Both the position numbers and the translations under genes were made by a program. From Liquorilactobacillus hordei DSM 19519 (GTDB lineage: Bacteria > Bacillota > Bacilli > Lactobacillales > Lactobacillaceae): a stretch of DNA of 64,000 nucleotides. Each line of letters begins with the position of its first letter. Positions within the stretch are counted from its first letter, which is position 1. Below the pieces are notes generated by a model. It ran no database searches. It saw only the letters and a program-made list of their open reading frames with translations, and was not told the DNA's origin. The stretch covers positions 1 through 64,000 of the forward strand of contig NZ_CP049301.1 of NCBI RefSeq assembly GCF_019443985.1, written 5' to 3'. Of the stretch, positions 1 to 9,627 are shown piece by piece.

Positions 1-575
1 TTTGTAGACATTTCCACTAATAAAGAACCTATCCCCGATAGCTATCTTTTTTGTTTCATCTGTGTTTTTTACATAAAGCATCATTTTTGCATTAATTAAG
101 GACAGGTGATTTCCTGTAAACGAAACACCTAATGTATACAATGTCTGGTTTTGAACATATGCTCCCCATCCAGCACCATTATTTGAAATCGAATGTTTGT
201 CGTAGTCAGTTACCCACTTAAGTTTTTGATTAACATGCTTGATTTTCAATTGCTGGTGAGTTGGAATAGTTTTAAACTCTTCTGTAAACACTAACCATTC
301 TTCTAAACGCCAGTTAATATAAGATCCTACTTCACAAGTAATTACATTAGGTAGAATAAGATATTTATCATCAGATAAATCTTTATTATTACTTTGAGAC
401 TGGTCTTGAAAGATAGCTTGTGTTGCTCTCCCGTCAATAAAACAGTTTTCTTTATTTAGAGCATTATTAAAATAATTCTCAAATTCTCTTGTTTTATTTC
501 GCATATTTCTTCATATCTTGAAGAGCCAACTATCTTCATATGTTTACGGAAGTCGCTTGCAAACGTATCACTCAT
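1..575 (-). pseudogene. Neck/head-closure-like protein, frameshifted and cut by the window edge
   Basis: The start is ATG at 575, in a TAATG overlap with the preceding gene. The reading frame runs MSDTFASDFRKHMKIVGSS and is lost at the T run 506-508. One extra A on the minus strand restores it, and the protein then stays open to base 1 (about 190 residues seen). Its place after the major capsid gene and two other small genes fits a head-tail connector or head-closure protein. I recognise no specific motif, so the role is inferred from gene order only. The frameshift may be a sequencing error or real decay. Confidence 0.55.
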
Positions 576-1005
576 TAACCCATCTCTCCATATAAAGCAG
601 CTTGACTATATTCATAGTCCACTAAACCTTCTTGTATTTCAGTTCTAAGTTGGCGTTCTACTTTACTTAATTGAGCGATATAGTTATAACCTTGAACAGC
701 TTGATAATCTCTATCACATTGATTTCTTCATCATTTCTTCCGAATTCTTAGTTCTTGAAATCCATTCAAGTTTCATCGCTTTAGCAAGCATTGAAATCTC
801 AAAACCATTAAGATTGACATTAAACTGCTTGTTTTCTAAATCTACATCATATAAATCTTTACTGTAGGTAACGAATAGAACTCTTCCACTGTCTAAATAG
901 CCCCATAATGTTTCTTCTAATTCTTCGTCATCAATAGCATTGAATTCATAACTATCTACTGAATTTAGAAATGCCTTATAGATAACATCAAATTTTTGTT
1001 GCCAT
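575..1005 (-). pseudogene. Phage neck (head-tail connector) protein, two frameshifts
   Basis: A GGGGGAA ribosome site precedes ATG 1005. Removing one A in the run 993-997 gives MATKFDVIYKAFLNSVDS and a continuous acidic helical protein. A second break near 717-725 is also repaired by dropping one A. It ends in QAALYGEMG at 575 (about 144 residues). Small acidic proteins of this kind follow the capsid gene in many Firmicute phages and are annotated as neck or adaptor proteins. The family match is from memory and was not computed. Confidence 0.55.
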
Positions 1006-1019
1006 TTGATTAATTCCCC

Positions 1020-1586
1020 CTAACCCACCTGAGAGGCTTTAATGTCACTTAAAATATCGTCATCCATATTAGTATTTACCAATTTAGCAAACTGTATCAG
1101 ATTTGTTGCTATCCACCGTATTCATAGACATAGTTGTCTCAATAAGTGTATTTTTCAAATTGGTTTTCAGTACTTTCTTAAAATCACCCATATCAGATTC
1201 TTGAATAAAAAATACGATATCTTCAGCATCAATACGGTAACTCGTGTCAATATTTTTTGCGCCTAGATCAAGTAAATCATCAAAATATGAATTATACGTA
1301 TCATCTAAATGCAAAGCTTTTGCCGACATCCAATATGGTATATTCATCATCTATCACTTCTGATATAATCAATCGCATATCCTTAAATAATTTACGTGAT
1401 TGCGCTACCATTACACGCAAATCACCGAATGTCATAATATCCTCATCTCCTTGTCCTTCAAATTTCACCATTGAAGTTTTGTGAGGGGACTCCCAAAAAT
1501 ATGACCCCATGTGTATTATTTTGAATATAAATTTCAGTATCTTTATCTATTAATTTACGATGTTCTCTTCTATTTGTATTTGACAT
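1020..1586 (-). pseudogene. Post-capsid structural protein, three frameshifts
   Basis: AAGGGAGAG precedes ATG 1586. The frame starts MSNTNRREHRKLIDKDTE. It breaks at the C4 run 1505-1508, the T4 run 1318-1321 and near 1102-1117. Dropping one base at each gives one protein of about 188 residues ending DIKASQVG, just before the neck gene. As separate pieces the three fragments have no credible starts, so I treat this as one broken gene. Its position directly after the major capsid gene suggests a head or neck component. I do not recognise the family. Confidence 0.5.
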
Positions 1587-1621
1587 TATCGCTCTCTCCC
1601 TTCGCTTTTAACTTAGTAAAA

Positions 1622-2602
1622 CTAAGCGTTGTTCATATTGATCATTCCATATACCTTCATTTGAAGTACGGAAATACCAATTTTCTTTAATGTTGTGAAA
1701 CCTAATTGCATATCATTACGATCTGTATTATCAATTTCTTTAACAATCGACTGACCTTCCATGACAACTCCAACAATCTTTTCGTTTTGTGGCAAGATCA
1801 ATAATGAGTTGTCATCTAAAGCAAAATCATTTGTATTTACTTTGAAAGCTTGTGGAATTTCAATTAATTGAATACCGCTGATCGTACCAATGTAACCCAA
1901 TTTATTAAATTCATCTTTCATTACATCTGACTTATCAACTAATGCAGCCGCACGTGCTAATCCTAACTTTGTCCCATAAACTGCTACTGGTGTTCCTGAT
2001 TTAACTTGAATACGTTGTGCTAAGTTTACCAATGTTTCAAGAGTCAACTTACCAGTAAACTTGTCATTTGAACTTAATCCTGAATATGAACTAGTAAATG
2101 CTTCACCAATTGCTGATTCAATATAACTAGAAAATCCCTTTGAAACATTGTCAACAAGTTTAGACCAGTCAATTTCCCCATTCATAAATTGTTCAAATTC
2201 TGCATATACCTTTGCACCGAACCAGTCTGTTTCAATCGTATATTTTCTACTTGTAACAGTCTGTCTGCGAAGATCTTGTGAACCCGAAGCAATCTTAGCT
2301 ACACGGATAATACGTGGATCTTCTACACGGAATACTGGTTTTTGCCCAAGTGGGACATTACGGACATCTGCTAAGTTATCGAATTGATTTGTTAAGATTT
2401 CTGGAACTACTGCGTCAACCGCAACTGATAAGATTTCAAAAACCTCTGTTTTGTGTTTCTCAAAGCTGTAGTAGTCAAATTCGCCACCAACTTTTTCCAT
2501 TATCATATTGCGCAATGCCTGATTCCCACTTACTCCCTCAAATTCAAGATCTTTCTTGTGGTATAAATCACGTGCTAATTGCTTTAAGCCTTCATTTTTC
2601 AT
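1622..2602 (-). CDS. Major capsid protein
   Basis: An intact 326-residue protein in the place expected for the main shell protein, after protease/scaffold and decoration genes and before the neck genes. It has an N-terminal helical part (1-60), then a mixed alpha/beta body with QFMNGEIDWSKLVDNVSKGF around 140-160, as in HK97-fold capsid proteins. AGGGAAAAG precedes the ATG. The dispersed repeat AATAAACATAATGAAAG lies immediately upstream (2618-2634, minus), between this gene and the decoration gene. The role is inferred from order, size and overall pattern. Confidence 0.8.
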   Translation of the reverse strand: MKNEGLKQLARDLYHKKDLEFEGVSGNQALRNMIMEKVGGEFDYYSFEKHKTEVFEILSVAVDAVVPEILTNQFDNLADVRNVPLGQKPVFRVEDPRIIRVAKIASGSQDLRRQTVTSRKYTIETDWFGAKVYAEFEQFMNGEIDWSKLVDNVSKGFSSYIESAIGEAFTSSYSGLSSNDKFTGKLTLETLVNLAQRIQVKSGTPVAVYGTKLGLARAAALVDKSDVMKDEFNKLGYIGTISGIQLIEIPQAFKVNTNDFALDDNSLLILPQNEKIVGVVMEGQSIVKEIDNTDRNDMQLGFTTLKKIGISVLQMKVYGMINMNNA

Positions 2603-2649
2603 TCTTTTCCCTCATTTCTTTCATTATGTTTATTTCTAGAGAATTGCAA

Positions 2650-3093
2650 TTACGCAAACATCGCCATCAAACCTTGTGATTCTTTGCTAATTAATCTGGC
2701 AATTCCACGAGCGTCTGCTGCTGCTGCCTTAAACCCAAGGCCATTCTCCCCAATTGTTAAGTTTGCACCTACGGTTACTTTATCAGCATCGGCTACCAAA
2801 TCAGTTGTAACTTCGATAACATCACCTTTTTGTAGATGGTAAGCACGACCAATCTTTCCAGCTTCCAATTTCCATTTTGCTAGATCGAAATCTGGATAAC
2901 CATAATCAATCGGAGCGTGTGCTAATAGTACTTCTGCTGTTTCCTCTGAATTAGCTGGTTTTACTGCACGACTTTCTCCATCTGATTCTAAGACTCCTAG
3001 TTCCAAGAATTGACCATTTGAAAAATCCGTTGTCCCAACAACCGACTCAATATGTGCTGTTGCTGAAATTTTATCTAAAAATACTTTACTCAT
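2650..3093 (-). CDS. Capsid decoration/stabilisation protein
   Basis: A 147-residue beta-rich protein between scaffold and capsid genes, the usual place for a head decoration protein that binds the mature shell. It begins MSKVFLDKISATAHIE and has an Ala/Gly-rich C-terminal third (GFKAAAADARGIARL). A gpD-like or head-fibre-like role fits the context. The reading frame is intact, and a GAAAGGTAG-type site lies upstream. Confidence 0.65.
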   Translation of the reverse strand: MSKVFLDKISATAHIESVVGTTDFSNGQFLELGVLESDGESRAVKPANSEETAEVLLAHAPIDYGYPDFDLAKWKLEAGKIGRAYHLQKGDVIEVTTDLVADADKVTVGANLTIGENGLGFKAAAADARGIARLISKESQGLMAMFA

Positions 3094-3117
3094 TCAATAC
3101 ACTACCTTTCTTATTTG

Positions 3118-4567
3118 CTATTTTTTTACAAAATACTTATCTACTTCTGGGCCATATTTCCCTTTTTGTTCGACAACATTGTTTCTTGTAAACACGGTTG
3201 CCCCTTCTTTTTTTGCGTCCTTCTCATTTTGAAAAATCGCATAAGCAATTTCTTTCTCTACTTCTTTTGGAGTAAGCTTTTCAAATTGCCCTTTTATCCT
3301 GTTGATTTGTTCATTTCCTAGACGTTCCTCAACCTTATTTAACATTTCTTCTTTAAGAGACATTTCTTCTCCTCGTTGGTAAGCTTGTAAATTAGCCAAT
3401 TCTTCTTGTAACTCAGTAACCTTTGTTCTATTATTCTCATATTATCTTTCTCTTCTTTTAGTTGCATAGATAGGGAATACTTCAACCTTATTTTGTAAAT
3501 CTACTGTTACTTCTTCGTTATCACTAATAGAATAATTAATTTTGAAATATCGTGTATCGGCATCTGAATCCCAGTCATATAAAGCACACATAAAATAACC
3601 ATCAAATGTTTCAAAAATAGAGTAATAAAGATCTGAAGAGTTATCATTTAAAACCGCATAAAGTTTGTTACGAGTATCTTCAAAAGACAATTCAAATTGT
3701 GATTTTTCATTTTTCTTATCTTTTTCTTTATCACCTTTTTTAGAATCTTCGTCCTCGTTTTCTTTATTGTTATCTTCGACTTTATCCTTGTTCTTTGCTG
3801 TTTCTTCCTCAGAAGTCACTTCCGTAGTATTTTCTGATTCTTCTTCGTTTCCGACTTCATTGTCAACTACTTCATTTTCCTTGTTATCTACATCTTTGTT
3901 CAAATCTTTAGCAGACATCAATTCCACTCCTTTCTCCTTTGTAAATTCTTTAATCATTTCCCTAATATCATTTTGTATCTTGTCATTAGAAAAATTTGTA
4001 CTAATTGTTGATCCTGTCATAGCAGGAGTAGCCCCATCTCCCAAGATACAAAGACCAGAAAATTTTGCTTTAGTAAAGACTACTCTCCCCTCTGAATCAA
4101 CATAGGCATCAGCATCAATGATTTCCATTGAATGCCCTTTAGTTCCACCTGACTCATCAAAAATATCTATTGAATCAGTAAATCTTGTCCATAAATATCC
4201 ATAACAGACAAGCCAATCTTTTCCTCCCGATGTCTCCATATGAGCATCGTTATCTTCTGCTACAAAACCGTAAGCCTTAGTATTAAATTCAATTTTGACA
4301 GTCCCATCTTCATTTAATTTATATTGTTTTTCATGTCCACCAAAATCTTCATCTTTACCATCTGCTTTGATGTATCCTAGAATCGGTACATAAGGAAGTG
4401 TTTTTTGCCGCATCAAGTAGTACCTCTTCAGAAAATACTGAATTATTTAAATTTTCTCCTGTATAAGCAACATATATCTTAACTTTCTGAAATCTTCCGT
4501 CATCAGTCATGTCCTGTTCGACTTTTTCAAATCTTGTAGGCGTTGCTATACTATCTATCCTTACCAT
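3118..4567 (-). pseudogene. Prohead protease-scaffold protein, three frameshifts
   Basis: Three fragments join into one gene of about 480 residues. The first starts MVRIDSIATPTRFEKVEQD. Dropping one A of the run at 4401-4406 joins it to the next as AAKTLPYVPILGYI, a motif I associate with phage prohead proteases. A long acidic Glu/Asp/Lys linker follows (about residues 215-285). Near 3460 and 3435 two compensating single-base changes would give YATKEEKDNMRNNRTKVTEL, continuing into a coiled coil and a helical C-terminus ending in VDKYFVKK. A protease followed by a scaffold in one polypeptide is a known arrangement in Firmicute phages. As deposited the gene is broken. Confidence 0.65.
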
Positions 4568-4590
4568 TTTTTCACCACCTAACGAATTTA

Positions 4591-6093
4591 TTACGATAAC
4601 CTATCTGTATCATCCGTAGGCTCATCTGTCTCTGGTCTTCCAGTTTCAGCAGATTGTTGACTTCCAGATAAAGTATTAGAAGTTGGCTTCACAACCATTA
4701 GATTATCTATATTTAGCACATTCTGCTCGAACTGTAATTTAGATATAATTTCTATTGGATCTAATCCACATGAGGCCAGATAGTCCAAACGTGAACCTCC
4801 AAAACTTAGTTGGTCTTTAACGATTGCGATATCATCTTTCAAACTGAAATTTGATTGTCTTACAAATTTGAATCTCCAACCTACTTTTGTTTTAGTTTTG
4901 ATACTTGTTAATAATAAGTTATAGTAATTTTCAAAAAGCGGGAATACATTTGTATATATCCAATTAGCGTCCTTTTGCAATGAGTCTTTTACGATATTTG
5001 CTGATGTGGTTGAACCCCCAAATATTGATTCTGGGACACCTAAATCATAAAATATTTGTTTAGCACTCTTGTTTAAAGTGTCATAAGCACTTGTTACTCC
5101 TGCATTATTTAAAGGAACATTGGTTAAATTATTTGGTGATGTAATTGATACAACACCTGCTGGCAACCTACTACGCATGGCAGCATCGTAAATTTTAGCA
5201 GTTTCTACATTCATAGCAGGTTTACTATCACTGTTTAAAGGTATCTTTGAATGGACAATACGCATATTGTCAATCGTGTCTTGAATATCTATGTTTTCTT
5301 TCGCTTGATCCATCGAAACACTATCTAATAACAAACCAGCAAAAGGAGAAATCGCTACCCCACCATTATTTAATGAGGTTAAATCCATTGTGAAGGCGAC
5401 TCCTTTATTAGATAAAAGATACATTTTATTGTTGTACCATTGTGTCGTGTCTTTATTATTTCCACTCTTATAATCTGCATAAGCTTGTTGAATTTCTGTG
5501 GGCATACCTGCCGATGTGTCATCATTAAACTTACTCATATCTAGATAATATCTATAGACACCATTTGTCTGTTGAGCAATCTCACACCATTCCACTGGAA
5601 ATTCAATATATGCAACCCCTGTATTATCTTGTATTTGATATACATAACACACTCCGTTTAGTAGCATTTCTTTTAAAAAGAATGGGGCGTAATATCTAAT
5701 ATTAAACTGCGAAACCCCATAGGCAATATCTATATAATCCTGTGATAAATTTCCTTCTAAATCGTAAATTTTATTACCCATCACTGGATATACTGAATAA
5801 TTAAAAGTTGGAATAGATTGATAATAATCAACCACTCTAGTAATTAATCCATTTTTTACATAAGCACCACGCATAGTAGCAGCAATTGAACCAGTATTAC
5901 TTGTTGGATTCTTGAGAAAATTTAAAATATTCTCTTTATTTGTGCTTGCAGAAGATGTAGAGGATATTCTTGCTCTAGGATCAGCGAAGGCATCAGCAAA
6001 AGCTTGATTCGTTTTTCTTACATCTTTTACATTGTTTCTGTACTGTCTTCGTTTATCATTTCGCAGTTTATTTCTTGCAAAATTATTTGGCAC
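4591..6093 (-). CDS. Phage portal protein
   Basis: A 500-residue protein directly downstream of the large terminase and upstream of the protease, which is the classic portal position. The sequence shows portal-like features: a basic N-terminus, a central beta/alpha body and the segment FYDLGVPESIFGG near residue 355, typical of SPP1/HK97-type portals, with a polar C-terminus. The product forms the dodecameric DNA channel at one capsid vertex. It is intact, unlike its neighbour, and starts within 11 bases of the terminase stop. Confidence 0.85.
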   Translation of the reverse strand: MPNNFARNKLRNDKRRQYRNNVKDVRKTNQAFADAFADPRARISSTSSASTNKENILNFLKNPTSNTGSIAATMRGAYVKNGLITRVVDYYQSIPTFNYSVYPVMGNKIYDLEGNLSQDYIDIAYGVSQFNIRYYAPFFLKEMLLNGVCYVYQIQDNTGVAYIEFPVEWCEIAQQTNGVYRYYLDMSKFNDDTSAGMPTEIQQAYADYKSGNNKDTTQWYNNKMYLLSNKGVAFTMDLTSLNNGGVAISPFAGLLLDSVSMDQAKENIDIQDTIDNMRIVHSKIPLNSDSKPAMNVETAKIYDAAMRSRLPAGVVSITSPNNLTNVPLNNAGVTSAYDTLNKSAKQIFYDLGVPESIFGGSTTSANIVKDSLQKDANWIYTNVFPLFENYYNLLLTSIKTKTKVGWRFKFVRQSNFSLKDDIAIVKDQLSFGGSRLDYLASCGLDPIEIISKLQFEQNVLNIDNLMVVKPTSNTLSGSQQSAETGRPETDEPTDDTDRLS

Positions 6094-6103
6094 TTTCTCA
6101 CCT

Positions 6104-7864
6104 CTACATCATTAAATAATTTAGTAAATCTTTATCTGAATAATTATCTTTTAGCTTTTTTTCAAATTCATTTGCATAATAATTTCCGTATGCAATTGAA
6201 CTGTATCTATCTTTTGTTGTGCTTCCGACTTCATGAATTCTGATATATCCACCATCACGAATATCATATTCTAAATTGACAAGCTCATTTACCAAAGCAG
6301 ATGCCTGTTGATAAGCATAAAGATCTCTATGTTGTTCCTCTGCTGATTTCTTTACAAAGCCACCTTCAGAAACTAATTCTTCACGTTTTTCAATATCATT
6401 CATTGGAAGTCTAAGCTTTCCATTTTCAATAACCGTTTTTAATTGAACTGCAATTTCATGATTAAACTGTGCATTTGCTTTAACTGTATAAACCATTTTC
6501 AATCCATCGGTTTTATTACGTTCATTCGTAGCTTGATCATTAACGCAAGCCCAGGCAGGGTATTCAGTATCACGATTTTTGTCATATAAAACTCTACAAC
6601 AGGCATCAAAAACACCTAATCCATTACCATTAGCATCCATAACAACATAATCTGCCTCAAAATCGTAATACAGTTGCTTAAGTCTTATGGCTAAATCTTC
6701 AGTTGCAATCGACTGCTGTATACTCTCAAGATAAACAATATCTCTCCTGTATTCGTCTCCGTCTTTAATTAATCTAAAACACGTAAAGGCTGAAGTATCA
6801 TTCTTTACATTCTTATTTCCACCCATCAAAGCAATATCCAACGCTACAAGACGAATTTCAGAATTATCAATTCTTTTTAAGTTACTTAATTTCTTAGGAT
6901 TGGATCTTGCTTTATTTTCAATGAATTCCATATCCGTTGGTGGCATAAAAGTTTTATTTATTGTCCTTATTTTGTTTAAAGGAGCTAATTTGTAATAGGC
7001 TTTATCGTTTTCACCAACAAACAATGCTTCGTATTCCATGGCAAACCCTGTCTGATCCATATTCTCTGCAGAACGTTGTTGCATAACACGATCTTGAGAA
7101 AGTAATTTGTGTTTTATAGATAACTGATAAGGCAAATCAACTACAAATGTATTTTGATTTTTTATCATCTTTTTTACAAAATCTTTAAAACTGTCCCATA
7201 TCCAGTTTGTTTTATACCAAGCAGAGGATATATATAGTTCTTTATTTTCTTCTGTTGGTACATCTTTATATTCTGGCAAATCCATAAAAGCAGGATGTCT
7301 ATTAACATTAAGCATAGGTTTCAATATTTTATCTACAACGTCTTTCTTTACAAGACGGAATTCATCTACTACCAATATGTTCCCGCGAAGTCCACGAGCA
7401 TTATCATTTGATGTGACTGCTTGTATCTTTGAACCATTTGGGAAAGTAACCGATGTATCATTAATTGAATTCTTGATATTCTTTATGTCTCCTATTTCAT
7501 ACCTAACTGCTGGATAATTATTGTAAAGAGACACTATTTTTTCGGTAATAATTTTTGATGCTTGTCCTCTTGTTCCTGATGCCAATATAATATTCGAACT
7601 TGGATATAATATTGATCTGACTATGCAAAAGATAGCAATTAAGTAACTTTTACCTTGCCCACGAGCTGCGATGTACATAAAGAAGTCAATTTTACCCATC
7701 ATATACATCAATATCTTTTGATATAGAAACAAGTTCATTCCAAGATAATCCGTAACAAATTTTTGTGGATTCTTACGCCAATAACCTACCCACTTCATCA
7801 TGTTTTCTTCTTTTATATGAAGATAGCCATCTTGTTTAGTTTCATTCTTCTTTTTTCCGTTCAT
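6104..7864 (-). CDS. Terminase large subunit (packaging ATPase/nuclease)
   Basis: A 586-residue motor protein. The ATPase domain shows Walker A AARGQGKSYL (about residue 70) and Walker B NILVVDEF. The C-terminal nuclease domain shows acidic residues in LVALDIALMGG and YVVMDANGNGLG. I chose ATG 7864 because GAGGAGGTGG lies just upstream; the frame is open 39 bases further. The start lies inside the end of the preceding gene, so the two are probably translationally coupled. It cuts and pumps DNA into the prohead together with the small subunit. Confidence 0.9.
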   Translation of the reverse strand: MNGKKKNETKQDGYLHIKEENMMKWVGYWRKNPQKFVTDYLGMNLFLYQKILMYMMGKIDFFMYIAARGQGKSYLIAIFCIVRSILYPSSNIILASGTRGQASKIITEKIVSLYNNYPAVRYEIGDIKNIKNSINDTSVTFPNGSKIQAVTSNDNARGLRGNILVVDEFRLVKKDVVDKILKPMLNVNRHPAFMDLPEYKDVPTEENKELYISSAWYKTNWIWDSFKDFVKKMIKNQNTFVVDLPYQLSIKHKLLSQDRVMQQRSAENMDQTGFAMEYEALFVGENDKAYYKLAPLNKIRTINKTFMPPTDMEFIENKARSNPKKLSNLKRIDNSEIRLVALDIALMGGNKNVKNDTSAFTCFRLIKDGDEYRRDIVYLESIQQSIATEDLAIRLKQLYYDFEADYVVMDANGNGLGVFDACCRVLYDKNRDTEYPAWACVNDQATNERNKTDGLKMVYTVKANAQFNHEIAVQLKTVIENGKLRLPMNDIEKREELVSEGGFVKKSAEEQHRDLYAYQQASALVNELVNLEYDIRDGGYIRIHEVGSTTKDRYSSIAYGNYYANEFEKKLKDNYSDKDLLNYLMM

Positions 7865-8642
7865 CGTATAAGCTGTCCACCTCCTCTTCGGTGGCAACCC
7901 CAAATACTCTTTTCATTGGGACAACAAACCATTTTTCAATATATTCTTTTATATTTTCGACATCTTCCGACCCTTTAGGTTCTGGAATAGGAGCATGACT
8001 CTCCCAATCTTTTGTTCTTTCACCCAAAGTTTGTGTTCCATCGTCTTTTGAATTTAACAATGTATCTAGACCCAGATCTTTCAAATCATCTGAATAAGCT
8101 TTTCTTAGTTTAGTGATACTGTTACTATCACCTTCAGCTAAACTTTCATTGAGAGCAGCTTCTAATTTAACATTCTGTCTATATCTCATAAGTTCAAATG
8201 TTGTATTAGGTACTTTTATATTGATTAAGTTTTGCAACGAAGCTTCAAGATTGAAGTACTCATCTTCTGTATGATCTCCGCCCCACTTATTCATGATTTC
8301 ATCAGTAACGACAAAACTACTCCGTGCGCTTTGGCTTTCATTATCTGTAAAAACAGAATCACTAAAAAATACATATTTTTTATAAGGTGCTATTTTTTGC
8401 AGGTAATCTGTAAAATTCCCTTCTGCATCTTCGATTATTTCTCTATAAGACTTTTCGATATATGCAACATTCATTAATTGACATATTGAAATTGCAGCAT
8501 TTTTACCGCCTTTTTCAACTAGCCCATTAGCACAATTTTTACAAATAGAAAAATCGCTATTTAATAAGTTATTTTTATGCTTTACGAATGTTCTTTCACC
8601 CTTATTTTGTTTACAAATTATACATGTGTAATTTCTAGCCAT
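7842..8642 (-). CDS. Putative terminase small subunit-like zinc-finger protein
   Basis: A 266-residue protein with an N-terminal treble-clef or ribbon-type zinc site (CIICKQNKGER near residue 6, CKNCANG near 34). A central segment, KWGGDHTEDEYFNLEASLQNLI, resembles the W-G...Y-x-x-L-E region of small-terminase-like proteins encoded next to large terminases in Firmicute phages. Its position just upstream of and overlapping the large subunit gene supports a DNA-recognition role in packaging. I judge the assignment from context and motif memory. GAGGTG precedes the ATG. Confidence 0.5.
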   Translation of the reverse strand: MARNYTCIICKQNKGERTFVKHKNNLLNSDFSICKNCANGLVEKGGKNAAISICQLMNVAYIEKSYREIIEDAEGNFTDYLQKIAPYKKYVFFSDSVFTDNESQSARSSFVVTDEIMNKWGGDHTEDEYFNLEASLQNLINIKVPNTTFELMRYRQNVKLEAALNESLAEGDSNSITKLRKAYSDDLKDLGLDTLLNSKDDGTQTLGERTKDWESHAPIPEPKGSEDVENIKEYIEKWFVVPMKRVFGVATEEEVDSLYDERKKEE

Positions 8643-8644
8643 AA

Positions 8645-8857
8645 TTACACCTCGTCCATCGCGGGTAGCTTAGCATAGTCTGTTTCTTCAAGGTTAGTCA
8701 AAGTTATACTAAGGTTTTTTAGAGCATTTGAATAACGCTCTAAATCTGCCATATCATGAATATCTAATTCACTTTTCCGTTCTTGAACGATCCTACTGAT
8801 TTTTGACTCAATAAACAGAATGTGATTAAATATTTTTTCTGCAATACCATTATTCAT
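8645..8857 (-). CDS. Small helical protein before terminase genes
   Basis: A 70-residue, almost wholly helical protein (FNHILFIESKISRIVQERK) that starts the packaging operon two bases before the next gene. A GAGAGATGAG ribosome site precedes ATG 8857. I do not recognise the family. Being first in the operon and short, it could be a packaging accessory or regulatory protein. Confidence 0.65.
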   Translation of the reverse strand: MNNGIAEKIFNHILFIESKISRIVQERKSELDIHDMADLERYSNALKNLSITLTNLEETDYAKLPAMDEV

Positions 8858-9192
8858 ATACTCATCTCTCTTTCTCTCTACTCATACGATTAAAACAACA
8901 GTCAATATTTCAGGTCTGGATTTTTGAGGAGGCGACTTATTTATTGACTGCTGTTTTAATCACACAAGTGTGTGATTTTCTGATTACGGTAAACCAACCA
9001 CTCAGAAAAGGGTTTTTTATTATTATTTTCATGAATTACTATTTTTTTATTAGTATTTCGTAAAAATAATAAAAGGGTACACTTTTGTTACCAAAATTAT
9101 CTAGATCGTCATCTATTACGATAATTGTGCGTAAGCACTTATTTACATTAAGCTAGTTTTATAGAGTTCTATGAACTCTCATTATTAGCAGA
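8858..9192. other. Non-coding hairpin-rich region, candidate packaging or control site
   Basis: No credible gene. It holds a 20-bp inverted repeat with one mismatch (8888-8907 with 8942-8961, arms GATTAAAACA...TGTTTTAATC, 34-base loop), an abutting perfect palindrome ATCACACA/TGTGTGAT (8959-8976), GTGC/GCAC near 9130 and AGAGTTC/GAACTCT near 9164-9180. Lying directly upstream of the terminase-associated genes, it is a plausible cos/pac or operator region. The last hairpin could end the HU transcript. Confidence 0.5.
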
Positions 9193-9471
9193 CTAATTCG
9201 TCAAGGATTTGCTAGGCTTAGCTTTAACAACATATTTTGCAGGTACGTTAATAGTTCCACCTGTAAAGTTGTTAACTCGTGTATGTGCCTCTTTGAATTC
9301 CACATTTAATCGTAAAAAGTCCTTAAGACTGACTGATTTGTGTTCTGCAAGCACATCTTTAATTGTGACAATTACAGCATCTAGCGCTTCTTGCGCAGCA
9401 ATTTTTGTTGTTCCCTTGTTCTCTGCAATACGTGCCACAAGTTCTTTCTTTGATACAACTTTTTCTGACAT
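9193..9471 (-). CDS. HU-family DNA-binding protein
   Basis: A 92-residue HU/IHF-type protein. It shows the KKELVARIAENKGTTKIAAQEALDAV helical dimerisation part and the FKEAHTRVNNFTGGTINVPA beta-arm region, ending in KAKPSK. It bends DNA non-specifically and probably helps package or organise the element. I prefer ATG 9471, where GAAAGAGAG is correctly placed. An upstream in-frame ATG at 9489 is part of the dispersed repeat AATAAACATAATGAAAG (9483-9499, minus). Confidence 0.9.
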   Translation of the reverse strand: MSEKVVSKKELVARIAENKGTTKIAAQEALDAVIVTIKDVLAEHKSVSLKDFLRLNVEFKEAHTRVNNFTGGTINVPAKYVVKAKPSKSLTN

Positions 9472-9627
9472 TCGCTCACTCTCTTTCATTATGTTTATTT
9501 GTAGTGGAGTCGTTTTAAGAGTTTTCCCTTATAGACCCCATAAGTTCGATATTCATCATATCGAACAACAGGTGTAGCACAAAGTTTATTTGTGTGGGGA
9601 TAATACCCCTACACTATATATGCAGAG

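Noticed and set aside
3665..4105. Long plus-strand ORF opposite the protease gene
   Set aside because: It mirrors the acidic linker in antisense, giving Ser/Phe-rich sequence without a start site; a shadow frame.
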